Assembly (NCBI GenBank): GCA_963210315.1
Contig: OY723268.1
Span: forward strand, 1,798,001 to 1,862,000
Source of the DNA: Rhynchopus euleeides
Taxonomy: Eukaryota; Euglenozoa; Diplonemea; Diplonemida; Diplonemidae
Direction: 5' to 3'
Length of the DNA: 64,000 nucleotides
This document shows positions 49,537 to 59,310 of the stretch, piece by piece (position 1 is the stretch's first letter; every line of letters begins with the position of its first letter). The notes under the pieces were generated by a model that saw only the letters and a program-made list of their open reading frames with translations, was not told the DNA's origin and ran no database searches. Position numbers and translations under genes: made by a program.

Positions 49537-50623
49537 TATAGGGATATCAGGAGTTGTGCTCTTCTTTCTAACCCTACTTCACTTCTCCTCCCCTGAAGAG
49601 GGGGAGACTGGAACTCGCACCCCACCACTCGCCCCTCGTCCCGCCCAGCCAGCCACCCTGCGCTGGGCCTCAATGCACCCGCTAGTCGCTTCTCCGCTCC
49701 GGGTGCCTGCAGAGAGAGGGGTGGGGGTGGGGGTGGGGTGTGGGGGGGCAGCCCGGTGGTGCCCTGCGCCGCCCCCCCCCCGGTTACAGAAACCCGGTGG
49801 GTTCCCCGCCTGCTTCTTGAGGAGAGAGAGTGGCCGCCGCCCCGTCAACGCTTACCACAGAGGAGGGGATCCCAGCCAGCAGGCGCTGTTGGAGGATCGC
49901 ACACCGCAGCAAGTGCTGCAACAGCCACCGCCCCGTCTTTGTCTGAGCACAGCATGCAGCCAGCAACAACGGGAGTGACTTGATGTGGTATTCGCACTTC
50001 AGGTGATTCCTCTTGGACGATTCGAGAGCGATGAATGCTAGCGACTTTCCCTCTCTGTGCGTTGCGTTCTGGCGTGTTCTTTTTCGAGCAACCCATACTC
50101 ATGCGCGGCCCTGTAGGTCACGCATCCCGTTTTCTCGTCAACGAAAAGTACAGACGAACTCTTCTTTGTAGAACACTACCGGTTGTCGTTTGCTTCGAGG
50201 TCGTCGTGCCGGTGGTCTTTTTCGCAAACAGCGATCACTGGGCGCTGGGAGGTGGCAGGGATACGTACTTTATGCCGACCGGCCACTTCGACTGGACCTG
50301 TGTGTGACGAAATCGCACACGTCAGTCGTCGTGAGTGACTGTGGTGTCTTGCCCCGCACCAACCCCCTCAGCGAATCTGTGCGGTCGCCCCCTCTCCCAC
50401 CCCACCCTCCCCCTGCGTAGCACCGTGGGGCGTGGGGCAATCACTGACACATTCTCCCTTTTACCCCCCCCCCCCTCGATCCGGTGCATCTGCTGATTAT
50501 CAGCGCACCCCACACACCCACCAACAGGCGTAACGGGAGGGGAGCTACACCCCTCGGGTGGGGCGGACGGGGGGGTGACAGGACCCCACCTTCCCCGCGT
50601 GCTGGGGTTGCTTGGCTGTTGGG
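49537..50623. other. Intergenic stretch before CXorf65-like gene
   Basis: No gene recognised. GC-rich with a few C and G tracts; frames are Pro/Arg-rich. It may include the 5' leader of the next gene. Confidence 0.5.
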
Positions 50624-51010
50624 ATGCTGTTCTATGTCAAACACGGCGACGACGAGACGACCGTCTTCAACGGAAACTGCAAGAACGTCGTGCTGCTGAG
50701 TTACATCAAACAGAGCTTAGGCATCGACTCCGATATTGACCTCATTACAGCTGATCCCTTGAAGGTTGGCGACCCCAAGACGCAGCCGCTGAACTTCCTG
50801 GACGAGCCTCACAAATATGCGCACGAGACAGCGGGCTTCACGGAACGCGGGAAATACGCCGTCCTGAGCGTCGCCACAGAAGACGAGGGCAGGTTCTACA
50901 AGGTGCATCTCGAGTCTGAGGAGGGCATGAAGCTCAAGACTCTGATCGAGGCGCTGAATACAAGCCGCACCGGCGGCAAGGCCGGCGGGAAGGGGAAAGG
51001 GAAAAAATGA
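50624..51010 (+). CDS. CXorf65-like small protein
   Basis: 128 aa, one exon, first ATG (GGGATGCTGTTC). The N-terminus MLFYVKHGDDETTVFNGNCKNVVLLSYIKQ closely follows the start of the CXorf65 family (MFIxIKHGDNQQFLVNTNC...LLxYL), a small ubiquitin-like/beta-grasp-type protein found in animals and many flagellated protists. LNFLDEPHKYAHETAGFTERGKYAVLSV continues the conserved part. The tail is Gly/Lys-rich (GGKAGGKGKGKK). Molecular function of the family is not established. Confidence 0.75.
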   Translation: MLFYVKHGDDETTVFNGNCKNVVLLSYIKQSLGIDSDIDLITADPLKVGDPKTQPLNFLDEPHKYAHETAGFTERGKYAVLSVATEDEGRFYKVHLESEEGMKLKTLIEALNTSRTGGKAGGKGKGKK

Positions 51011-51447
51011 ACCCCCCAAAAAAATGAACGCGCCACGGCGGGAGCGGCGGATTTTCGGGAGGGCAACCCCCCTCTCCGAAACGGAGCCGGTCCGCCTGGG
51101 CGGGAGACCACCTCGCTCTGTGTGGGGAGGGGGGGTGAGGCTGGGGAGGGGGTCGCGGCTGCGATCGCCACGATTTACACGCGGTGAGGGATGTTGCAGT
51201 TGAGGGGGGGGGGGTAGGGGGGGTCATAAGCCCCCCTAAAAACGTACGAAAACCAAAAATTTCAACATACCATCAGAACCGCCCTAATACCTGATCTGAC
51301 CCGAAAATCCGACCCATACCCCCCCGGAAACTGTCTGGGGCCCACTTGTGACACCTGATACGCACTTTTGTGATGATTTTTTGGGGTCCTAAAAAATGTA
51401 CCTCAGTTTCGTACCTTGCCTTTGTACCTGAACCACTCCCGACCGCA

Positions 51448-51717
51448 TTATTTCGTTCTTTGCCTTTTCTGCGGTGGTTCTGGCTCAGGTGGCACGCATG
51501 TTGCCTTCCCCAGTGCCTCGGCAAGGTCTTTCTTGACCTGATTAGTGGGAATGTTGTGTTGTTGCGTCAGCAGAATGAGTTCAGCCACCTTCTGGGTGTA
51601 GTACTTCGATCGCATATGGGTCATTGTGAGTACTTCGTACGCCTGGGAGGCTGCATCGGCATTAGTAGGCAGCGTTGTAGATGCTTTTGCTTCGTCGATC
51701 TTAGCCTGTGAAGGCAC
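51448..51717 (-). CDS. C-terminal frame of the long-TIR element
   Basis: About 89 codons without a proper ATG at its beginning. A splice-acceptor-like CCTTCACAG precedes AKIDEAKAS on the minus strand, so it may be a 3' exon of the same gene. It is helical (YYTQKVAELILLTQQHNIPTNQVKKDLAEAL) and ends PPQKRQRTK, a nuclear-localisation-like signal. Confidence 0.4.
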   Translation of the reverse strand: MPSQAKIDEAKASTTLPTNADAASQAYEVLTMTHMRSKYYTQKVAELILLTQQHNIPTNQVKKDLAEALGKATCVPPEPEPPQKRQRTK

Positions 51718-51876
51718 GATTGGGATATTGTACGCCCTGAGAGCCGAAGTGGCTGTGTAATGACTGTGTAATTTGCGCCCCGCAGGATATGCACACCACG
51801 CAGTCTCGACAACACGTATGAGAGTGTACCATGTGGGGACTCAACAAGGTCATTGGATCGGCATCTGCCTGCCGAC

Positions 51877-52599
51877 TCAGCCCCCACACAGTGCGACCGC
51901 AAGGTCGCCGGATGTCTCAACGCCAGGGGAATACCCTCCCCTGGCGTTGTACAACCCTACTCTCAACCCTCGGGTCCTCTCCTGGAGGCGGTGGTGGCGG
52001 GCCCGCAACGCTTCGTACTTCCGGTACAGACTGAGGTAGTCTGCCCGGCTGACCCGCTCATTGCTTCCTAGATCATCTGCTGCTCTGGAGCTGCCATCAC
52101 TCTCACTGCCCGTATCAGTTGGTGTGGGGGTAGGAGCAGGACGAGTGGGAGGAGTAGGAGTGCAGGTGACATCTTTCTTGGCTAGCAAGGAACGCCGCTT
52201 TTCCCGCACGTGCGTGCAGTTGATGCACCACTGCATATATCTGTCGTCACCACGTCCCACTCGCTCTCCTACGTACCCAGCCCGACGGAGCGCCCGAAAT
52301 AATGTCGCCTCACCGATGTCGTGTGCCGTTTTCTTTTTACGCAGGTCTGCCACAACGCTCTCTGCCGAGACCCCGCACATCTCCCGTTTGGCGAGCGTCT
52401 TTCGAGCAAGGTACTCCTCTGCAGCAGCATCTGACACCTCTGCGAGGCCCTGGGCACGCGGCATGTGTTGCTCGGCGTGCTGAGTGAGCGTAGTGACACC
52501 CTTCCCTTGCAAAGAACGAAATAATGCGGTCGGGAGTGGTTCAGGTACAAAGGCAAGGTACGAAACTGAGGTACATTTTTTAGGACCCCAAAAAATCAT
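51877..52599 (-). CDS. Unknown nuclear-type protein of the long-TIR element
   Basis: 240 aa from an ATG lying inside the inverted end. Residues about 75-110 (AHDIGEATLFRALRRAGYVGERVGRGDDR) look like a helix-turn-helix, followed by a CINCTHVREKRR basic segment, a Pro/Thr/Ser-rich linker and an Arg-rich helix (LSLYRKYEALRARHHRLQERTRGL). This could be the DNA-binding part of a transposase or a terminal-repeat-binding protein; no catalytic domain is seen. Confidence 0.5.
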   Translation of the reverse strand: MIFWGPKKCTSVSYLAFVPEPLPTALFRSLQGKGVTTLTQHAEQHMPRAQGLAEVSDAAAEEYLARKTLAKREMCGVSAESVVADLRKKKTAHDIGEATLFRALRRAGYVGERVGRGDDRYMQWCINCTHVREKRRSLLAKKDVTCTPTPPTRPAPTPTPTDTGSESDGSSRAADDLGSNERVSRADYLSLYRKYEALRARHHRLQERTRGLRVGLYNARGGYSPGVETSGDLAVALCGG

Positions 52600-52741
52600 C
52601 ACAAAAGTGCGTATCAGGTGTCACAAGTGGGCCCCAGACAGTTTCCGGGGGGGTATGGGTCGGATTTTCGGGTCAGATCAGGTATTAGGGCGGCTCTGAT
52701 GGTATGTCGAAAATTTTGGTTTTGTACGGGCTTATGACCCC

Positions 52742-53084
52742 CCCTAGGGGGGGGGGGTGTAATGGGGATCTTACCAGTAACCCAGTGACCCCAGTGAACC
52801 CTTCTGGGCCCGGAAGCAGAGCACCTGCCACTCTGCCTTGCAGCGGATGCGTCGTTGCCCCATCTGTGCGTGCTGCAGAGGGCGTGCCCTCCCCCGCCAA
52901 CACACCACCTCCCATTGTCTACCTCATATGTGAGCCCCATCTGTGAGGGTTGATGGAAAGCTAAATCCGCTGTGGTGTGCCTTCTGAGGCCAAACGGGAT
53001 CTCCTTCCCGCCAGCACACACCACACATCGCACCCCCAACAGGCCCCTCCGTTTTTCCCCCACTTTTTTTTCTCCTCCTTCAAG
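52742..53084. other. Short intergenic region and 5' leader
   Basis: No gene. The last ~35 bp (53047-53082) are an almost pure pyrimidine tract ending in AAG directly before the ATG of the next gene. Confidence 0.6.
53047..53084 (+). promoter_or_regulatory. Polypyrimidine tract with AG directly at start codon
   Basis: CTCCGTTTTTCCCC..TTTTTTTTCTCCTCCTTCAAG runs up to the ATG at 53085. It looks like a splice acceptor; in euglenozoans this would suit spliced-leader addition. No spliced-leader gene is in the window, so this is inference only. Confidence 0.35.
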
Positions 53085-53890
53085 ATGAACACCGTCCGTG
53101 CCGTGTCCCGTGTCGCCGTGGTGGGCCAGCAGCGTCGTGGTATGGCGGCTGAGATCGCGTCGACCCACGGTAACATCGGTGTCTTCGCGGCAATGACCTA
53201 CGCCTACGGTACCCTGACCCCCCGTTACCAGCAGGAGTATGTACATCGCTTGCCCTCAGGGTTGGGGTTGCTGTTCCCAAGGGTGGTTGCCGCCTCTTGT
53301 GAGGAGGCCTGCCTTCGCAAGCATGCTGTGCAACAACAGCCTATCCGCGTGTCTCGCGCTTCGGCATGCTCATCGCATTGAGCCCAAGGCTGATGCCCCA
53401 AGCCGTTGGCTTGCAGTTTGTCTGCCCCACACCACCCACTACCCACCACTCCCGCCCTCTACAGGCTGTCGATGCCCCACGCGACCTCCGCGCACGTGCC
53501 CCTGTACCTGCTCCAGGAGGAGAAGCGCAGCATCGCCCAGCTCAGCCGCCAGCTGGACAGCACCTACACGACGTGGGACCGCACGTATGCAGCAGACCTG
53601 TTTGTAGTCAGTTCAGTCGGGAGAGGAGGGGAGTAGGTGGGCAGGTGAGGAGCATTGTTCGGAGTTGTGATATCACCCCGTTGCAAAGGGCGAAGCGGCC
53701 CGGATATTTCGGATGCCTCACAGGGGGAGGGGGGGGGGGCTCAGCGAGGGAGGGGGGGGGGGAAGGAAAGAACACACATCGCGCATATCACATTGCCCAC
53801 ACTCTGCATGGCAGCCCACAACCGCCTCACCCACCAACCTCCTACAGCCCGTCGGCTGGCGCCCTGCGCAACCTGTCCACGACGCTGTGA
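53085..53890 (+). CDS. Small, probably mitochondrial protein (three exons)
   Basis: Exons 53085-53236, 53465-53584 and 53848-53890; phases agree and give 104 aa. Donors are GTATGT and GTATGC; acceptors are CTACAG and CTACAG. The N-terminus MNTVRAVSRVAVVGQQRRGMA is basic, lacks acidic residues and ends at an RRGMA step, as in a mitochondrial presequence. The mature part has a short hydrophobic stretch (GNIGVFAAMTYAYGTL) and a soluble helical region (LYLLQEEKRSIAQLSRQLDSTYTTW). Size and presequence fit a lineage-specific respiratory-complex subunit, but no family is recognised. Confidence 0.7.
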
Positions 53891-54572
53891 TGTGGGGGCT
53901 GCACGTCTCTACGTTTCTCATGAAGCAATCACCCATGCACGCCTGATCTAGGGCACTCCCCCCCCTGCCTGCCTGGCACAGGGGCTGCTTGGAAGACCCC
54001 GCGAAACGGGTGTGTGAGGAAGAGAAAAAAGAAGATAGGACAAAGGCACTTCGGCGAAGCCCCTTCGGGCTTCCTGCTGTGGGAATGGGTTGGGACAGTC
54101 TGAGAGAAAGCTGCACACCCCTCTCGCACTCTGTGTGTGTGAGGGTTCGCCGTGGAAGGGAAGAAGATGGCCGTTTCATTGCCAGGGCGGAATGTGAGCC
54201 TGCTGTCCAACGGGGGGGGGAGGGGGGGGGGCGGGTGTTTTGGAGTGTGTAGTGCATTGTCGAGAGCGAGCCTTTGCGACCACAGCCAACAGGATGCGGA
54301 GAGCTGTGTGTGGAGGGGAGGGGTCCTGATGGTGTCGTCTCTGCGCACCTCAGGGGTACAACCCCAGACGAGCCCTTTTGAGAGAGGAAAAAAGGCGGGT
54401 TGGGGGTGGGAGAGGCGGGTGGGGGTGTGTGTGAGGCCCACAGGGTTTTTTTTGCGTGTTTCATGGGTCAAAAAAAAGCGTTGGGCAGATCTGCCTGAAT
54501 TGCTGCCTGCGGGTTGCGCCGCTCTCCCCCTTCCACCCTCCCCTCCCCCATTCACCAGACACAACCTGCATA

Positions 54573-54626
54573 GCGAGTGAAGGGTGATCATTCTTGTGCT
54601 CCCTTCAAATTCGATTTTACTACCCC
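54573..54626 (+). repeat. TTCTTGTGCTCCC dispersed repeat, copy 4
   Basis: GAGTGAAGGGTGATCATTCT, then TGTGCTCCCTTC; shares CTGCATAGCGAG with the copy at 16731. It stands 57 bp upstream of a solo A-B unit. Confidence 0.7.
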
Positions 54627-54682
54627 CCCCCCCCATTCACCCATCACCCTCCTGTACGGGTGACAAACCTAGCGAAGCTTTT

Positions 54683-54862
54683 TAAAAAAGCAAATCGATC
54701 CACCAACGCTGCAACCAAACGTGCTCTATACACTAGCCCCATCCTTCATCAAGGCTCAGGGTGTGATTATCAGTTTCAGGATTTTGTGTGTGGAAGCGTC
54801 AACGCAACAAACAAAAAAAAGGGGAAAATCCATCAGGAGCGGTTGCAGCTGTGAAGGTGATA
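54683..54862 (+). repeat. Solo A-B unit, older copy
   Basis: Core GTGTGGAAGCGTCAACGCA with ACGTGCTCTATACACTA upstream and GAGCGGTTGCAGCTGTGAAG downstream. Inner pairing GCTGCAACC with GGTTGCAGC is perfect, although both flanks differ from other copies elsewhere. Located 280 bp upstream of the FYVE gene ATG. Confidence 0.82.
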
Positions 54863-55141
54863 CATAGACATCACCACCACCACCACCACCACCACCACCC
54901 AGGCATCCCCTCCCCCCCACCCCCCGCCGTTCCCCCCATAGCGAGTCAACGGGAGAGGGTCAAACACCCCCTGCGCACATTCTCCCCTTCTCCTTCTCCT
55001 CCTCCAACCTCCCACCATTCAACCCCACCACCTTCGGTAGCACGGGGGGGGGGGTTTTGCGTGGGGTCACCCCCACCCGCCCGCATCCCCCCCCCCCTGC
55101 CCTTCTTCTCCCTTCCATTCCCACCCCACCACCATCTCCTG

Positions 55142-58100
55142 ATGGCTCAACCGCAGTATATGATTATTTCTGGTGGGCCGGTGAGGGGCGAGGGCAGGCA
55201 GGACGAGGGTGGGGGGTGCAGGGACAGGCTCGGCTTCGCTGTTGACAGTGAGGGTTATGCTGAGTGGGCGCAAGGGCCGTGGGGTTCCGACCAGGGTTGG
55301 GCGCAGGCGAGTGAGTTTCTCAAAGCGGTGGGGTCCGGGGATGGCCAGGCCTACGCCGAGCTGTGCTGGCTGAGCGCGCAGAGGGGTGTGCTGGAGAGGA
55401 GGGGGAATGTCACAGACGCGCTCTCCGCACACACCGATGCGGAGAAGGCGCTGACTGTCCTCTGCCACTCCGCATCCTCTTCTCTTCACCAACACCCCGG
55501 GAAGTCAGGCCTGATTCATCCGATAGATCGGATTACCAAGGCATTCACCCTCCGCAACCAGAGCACCGGGTATGTCAAAGGGTGCGTGTCATTCGCCGCC
55601 ATCGCCGCAACCGCCTTCTCCGAGAAGACCTGCTTCTGGCTCCTGGTGAGGGTGTTGGAGAAGCGGCTCTCCGCTACCCTCAGCCACACCCACACCTTCG
55701 CGGGGTTTGAGGCTGTCAAATTGCTCCTTCAGGCTGCTGGGGAGAGCAGCACCTCCGCCCCCACCTCCAAAACCCCCGCCGCTGCAACCCCGTCCCGCCT
55801 CCATGCCTACCTCTCCGAGGAGATGGCGGTGTACGACATGTTGATCTCCTCCCTCTTCCGCGGGTTTCTCTCCGAGTCTGCCCTGCCCCGCGAGGTTGTG
55901 GTTGTCGTTTGGTATTTTCTCCTCCACCTCTGCAGGAGGGTGCAGCGGAAATTCCCCGGGGCAGTTGCGGACTCGCGGCGTGCTGCCTCCGAGGGGCTGT
56001 TTGAGGAAATCCCTGCCCCGGGGTCCCGGTGGCCCGGTGGTGCGCAGCATGCCGACACGTCTGTTCCGGAGTCGCCTTCGTGGGGCCCGGCACCCTCAGA
56101 CAGGGCAGAGGAAAACAGCAGCAGCGTCGGCTCCCCCGAGACAGCCTCGAGCGTCGCACGGAGGCTGTCGCGGTTTGAAAAATTCCAGCAGATGTTTGAA
56201 AAATCCCGGGCGGCGGAAAAACCCACCGCAGGCGACCACCCCGACAGCCACACCGGCTCCCCCAGCCAGCCGAATGGTTCCTCCGCCTCTGTTTTAGGGG
56301 ATCTTGCAAAGGGCGTGCCCGACAGCGCACTTCACGAGGCAGTGTTCACACTCTTCATCTCCAACCTCCTCCTCTACTTCGAGCCGGATCTCATGGGGAT
56401 CGGTGTGGGGAGTATTGGGGGCGTCGGGGCGGAAGAAGAAGAAGAAGAAGAAAAGACTGGAAAACCCCAACCCGACCCGTCATCCAGCCCGGCAGCATCT
56501 CCTATGGGACGCGCGTTGCACCGGGGTGCCACGCCGCACGCAGCTGGGGGAGATATGAGGGTTTCTCTCGCATCGGCATCGGCGCTGTCCCCAACTGTGC
56601 GGGGGAGTGGGGCGTCATCTCCCGAGCTGCTGACCCCCACCTCCTCGAAGAGCAGAAGCGGCTGGCGTTTGGAGAAGAGGCTCTCCATGTCAGGCGGGCA
56701 AATGGAGGGCCCCAACGAATGGGACGACGCACCCGACGACATGCAGCCCTCCCTCCAGCAGCACCCCTCCTCCCGCACCGCCAGGTCCTGCAGCCCCCGG
56801 GGTGCGGGCAGCTGCCTCCTCGGCTCCAGCCAGCTCTCCTCCTCCGCCGCAGCACTCTGCAGCGGCGCCTCCCTCGACCTCCCTATGTCCTGGGGAGATG
56901 ACTGCTCTGAAGGCCGGAGCTATCTTGACCTCGCCGCCCCTGATGGGGTTCTCAGCGACGGGGAGGTGGAAGGGGGGGGAGGAGGTGGTGGTGGTGGAGG
57001 TGAGGAGGGTGTGGCGGGCGCTGCGGCGGGGTCGGCTTCGCCCCGCGCAGCCGCGCGGAGGGAGGCGCAGCCGAACATCCCCAGCAGGGAGACGGTGTTT
57101 GGGAGGTTGCACCACGCGCTGTCCGTCACAATCCTGAAGGGGGACCACCTGCAGAATGTGTTTGACCTCGTCGAGAAAGGCATCGACATGCAATACGGCG
57201 GGCGGCGCGGAGGGGAGGGCGGTGGTGGTGGTGGTGGTGGCGGTGCCCCAACCCCCCAGCCACACCCTGCGATATCCATCGAGCCTGCTGTTGGGGAGGG
57301 TGGGGGCGCTGACGACACCCCAATCCACACCGGGGCTGAGCAGGTAGAAGATAACCAGTCTTCCTCCTGTCGAGGTGGGGGTGCCGAAGGCGGAGGCGGC
57401 GCCACTCCTGCGGCAGGCGCAGCAGGCGCGCCCTGCGGGGCGTCAGCCTCGCCCCACCCCGCCGCCGCCGACACAGCGAAGAGTGGTTTCGACACCACTA
57501 TCGTGGCACCCCCACCGCAGCCGCCTGCAGTGCAGGGCGCTCGACGGTGCGACGGTGGGGCTGGGGTACCCTCCACCACGATCACCACCACCACCTCCTC
57601 CTCCGCCTCCGGGAGCAACCCCACCCGGCTGGCGGTGCCGTTTGTCCGCCCGCTGTCTGAAATCGCGCAGCTGAGGCAGCGCAGCCTGGTGGAGGTGGAG
57701 CGTGCCTTCACCGTGGAGAAGCAGCTGTTCCTCTGCGCGACCCTGCCCTGCCCGCAGCTGACGGACGAGGTGTTCTTCACAAGGGTGGTGCCCCTGTTTG
57801 CATCGCACGTCAGGCGGCAGCTGCGCGAGGCCCCTGAAGAGGAGCCGCGTGTGAGCCGCAGCGAGTTCCTCTCCTTCATGCAGCGCGTCGGGGTGGATCC
57901 GACGGATTCGGAGATGACGGAGCTGTACGACTCTGCGGGGGGTGGGCATGTCGACCTGCTGCTGTCGCTTATCCTCTACCGCATGCACGGCGGGATGCAG
58001 GCGAGGGTGGAGGCGATCGTGCGCCTCTGCATCGAGCGTGAGGACACGCTGGTCGACGAAGAGTCCTTCTCCCGCATCATCACAAGCCCTGCCTGGCGCA

Positions 58101-58540
58101 GCCAGGGCGCCCCCGTGACGCTGTGCCTGCCGATGTTTAGACAGCTTGCGACTCTGCGTGATGGGGAGCTGCGCATCTCCGCCTCGCAGCTGCGTGAGCT
58201 GTTCTACGCAGACCTGCGGACCTGCATTGCTCTGGCGCCGGTGGTATCGTCCTCCCCGGTGACACGGTGGATTGCACCGAATGACTGCAAGGCGGTGTGG
58301 GTGCATGACAGCAGCTACAGCAACTGCTTTGTCTGCAGCAGGCACTTCTGGTGGTACCGGAGGAGGCATCACTGCCGGAGCTGCGGGCAGCTGATCTGCA
58401 GCGCGTGCTCGATGAAGCAGCGCGCGAGGGTCACCGGGTTTAAAAACCCTGTGAGGGTGTGTGTGGCATGCGGGGAAGGCGTCCAGAGTGGCATCGTGCG
58501 CTCCTTCTCTGCAATGTCCGTCATCGCGGAGGTGGTGTGA
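55142..58540 (+). CDS. TBC-like / EF-hand / FYVE protein
   Basis: 1132 aa, one exon, first ATG (CTGATGGCTCAACC). Residues about 120-275 resemble a TBC (Rab-GAP) domain: PIDRITKAFTLRNQSTGYVKGCVSFAAIAATAFSEKTCFWLLVRVLEKRL, then EMAVYDMLISSLFRGFLSESALP and VVWYFLLHL. The usual YxQG glutamine finger reads YVKG, so GAP activity may be lost. A long Ser/Pro/Gly-rich linker follows with an acidic E run near 56430. Residues about 890-1000 resemble an EF-hand region as in TBC1D8/9 proteins (VSRSEFLSFMQRVGVDPTDSEMTELYD). The C-terminus is a FYVE zinc finger: WVHD at 1053, CFVC, RRRHHCRSCG at 1073-1082, CSAC, RVC, CVAC, which binds PtdIns3P on endosomes. This suggests an endosomal Rab regulator or effector. 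FYVE is certain; TBC is likely. Confidence 0.88.
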   Translation: MAQPQYMIISGGPVRGEGRQDEGGGCRDRLGFAVDSEGYAEWAQGPWGSDQGWAQASEFLKAVGSGDGQAYAELCWLSAQRGVLERRGNVTDALSAHTDAEKALTVLCHSASSSLHQHPGKSGLIHPIDRITKAFTLRNQSTGYVKGCVSFAAIAATAFSEKTCFWLLVRVLEKRLSATLSHTHTFAGFEAVKLLLQAAGESSTSAPTSKTPAAATPSRLHAYLSEEMAVYDMLISSLFRGFLSESALPREVVVVVWYFLLHLCRRVQRKFPGAVADSRRAASEGLFEEIPAPGSRWPGGAQHADTSVPESPSWGPAPSDRAEENSSSVGSPETASSVARRLSRFEKFQQMFEKSRAAEKPTAGDHPDSHTGSPSQPNGSSASVLGDLAKGVPDSALHEAVFTLFISNLLLYFEPDLMGIGVGSIGGVGAEEEEEEEKTGKPQPDPSSSPAASPMGRALHRGATPHAAGGDMRVSLASASALSPTVRGSGASSPELLTPTSSKSRSGWRLEKRLSMSGGQMEGPNEWDDAPDDMQPSLQQHPSSRTARSCSPRGAGSCLLGSSQLSSSAAALCSGASLDLPMSWGDDCSEGRSYLDLAAPDGVLSDGEVEGGGGGGGGGGEEGVAGAAAGSASPRAAARREAQPNIPSRETVFGRLHHALSVTILKGDHLQNVFDLVEKGIDMQYGGRRGGEGGGGGGGGGAPTPQPHPAISIEPAVGEGGGADDTPIHTGAEQVEDNQSSSCRGGGAEGGGGATPAAGAAGAPCGASASPHPAAADTAKSGFDTTIVAPPPQPPAVQGARRCDGGAGVPSTTITTTTSSSASGSNPTRLAVPFVRPLSEIAQLRQRSLVEVERAFTVEKQLFLCATLPCPQLTDEVFFTRVVPLFASHVRRQLREAPEEEPRVSRSEFLSFMQRVGVDPTDSEMTELYDSAGGGHVDLLLSLILYRMHGGMQARVEAIVRLCIEREDTLVDEESFSRIITSPAWRSQGAPVTLCLPMFRQLATLRDGELRISASQLRELFYADLRTCIALAPVVSSSPVTRWIAPNDCKAVWVHDSSYSNCFVCSRHFWWYRRRHHCRSCGQLICSACSMKQRARVTGFKNPVRVCVACGEGVQSGIVRSFSAMSVIAEVV

Positions 58541-59310
58541 TGGGGGGAGGAGAAGGGGCAGCGTCAGCAACCCTACTCCACAGCGCCTCTCCGGAACTAA
58601 GGGTCGAAGGGTGGTAGAGGTCATGCGGCTTGCCTGTGTGGGCTGCCGGTGTCCTGAGGGGGGGTAGGGTAGGGATCTAGGCCTTCCAGACGACACTTTA
58701 AGTACTTCGTAGTCGTGTAAGAGAGACTGCGGTGTGTGCGCAGGGTGTGGGGGGAATTCCGTTATTTCTGGTTGTGCTCAGCGTGCGAAATGTGTGCCTG
58801 TCTGTCAAAAGTCATTGTTGTCGTTAGAGTAGGGGATGTGTCCCCCCCTTGCAGGTTTGCAGCTCCCTCACGCGGTGCGTTGTGTGTAGGTGCGGGCTCA
58901 CATCAAGAGCATCACCTCAAAAAAAGTGTTGATATCTTTCAAAAAAACCCCATCGTGTGTGTGTAAGGGAAATTCGCGCTGGGGCGCCCCCCTGAGCGGG
59001 CATTTCCAAGCAGAATCCCATCCCCGTTCTCGCTTTACGGTAGAAGCACCCTGTCCAGCAACTGTTCAAAAAATCAGCTCCGAACCCCGTTTCGTTGAGC
59101 GCACACATTGCGTCTCAAGGCTGTGTTGCGGGGTTGCATGGGGGTGGCATGGAAGGCGCCCAACCCTGCAGCATTTTCCTTCGTTACTTCGCGACTCCGC
59201 CACGCTTCGTCGTTCGTAACTAGTGAAAACAATTCTCCGTCTCACCGGTGTGCGTGGCAGTGCGGCAAAGGAGGAGCGGTGCTGTGTCCTGTGGTGTACG
59301 GCGTTCTGTG
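58541..59310. other. Intergenic stretch after FYVE gene
   Basis: No gene recognised; mixed sequence. It should contain the FYVE-gene 3' UTR. Confidence 0.5.

Larger units (their letters stand above)
51222..52741 (-). mobile_element. TIR element with ~225-bp inverted ends and minus-strand frames
   Basis: 1.5 kb. Outer ends GGGGTCATAAGCCC; the inverted ends run 51222-51447 and 52520-52741 with a few differences (GTCTGGGGCCCACTTGTGAC, GATGATTTTTTGGGGTCCTA). The interior encodes two frames on the minus strand (listed). A perfect 13-bp hairpin (CAACGCCAGGGGA / TCCCCTGGCGTTG, 51918-51949) lies in the middle. A DNA transposon of unrecognised superfamily is likely. Confidence 0.78.
53891..55141. other. 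Intergenic stretch with repeats
   Basis: No gene recognised. G tracts at 54211-54231, one TTCTTGTGCTCCC repeat (54573-54626), one A-B unit (54683-54862), then CACCAC runs (54871-54898) and the presumed leader of the FYVE gene. The frame upstream of its ATG is open back into the A-B unit but is Pro/His-rich and not likely coding. Confidence 0.55.
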
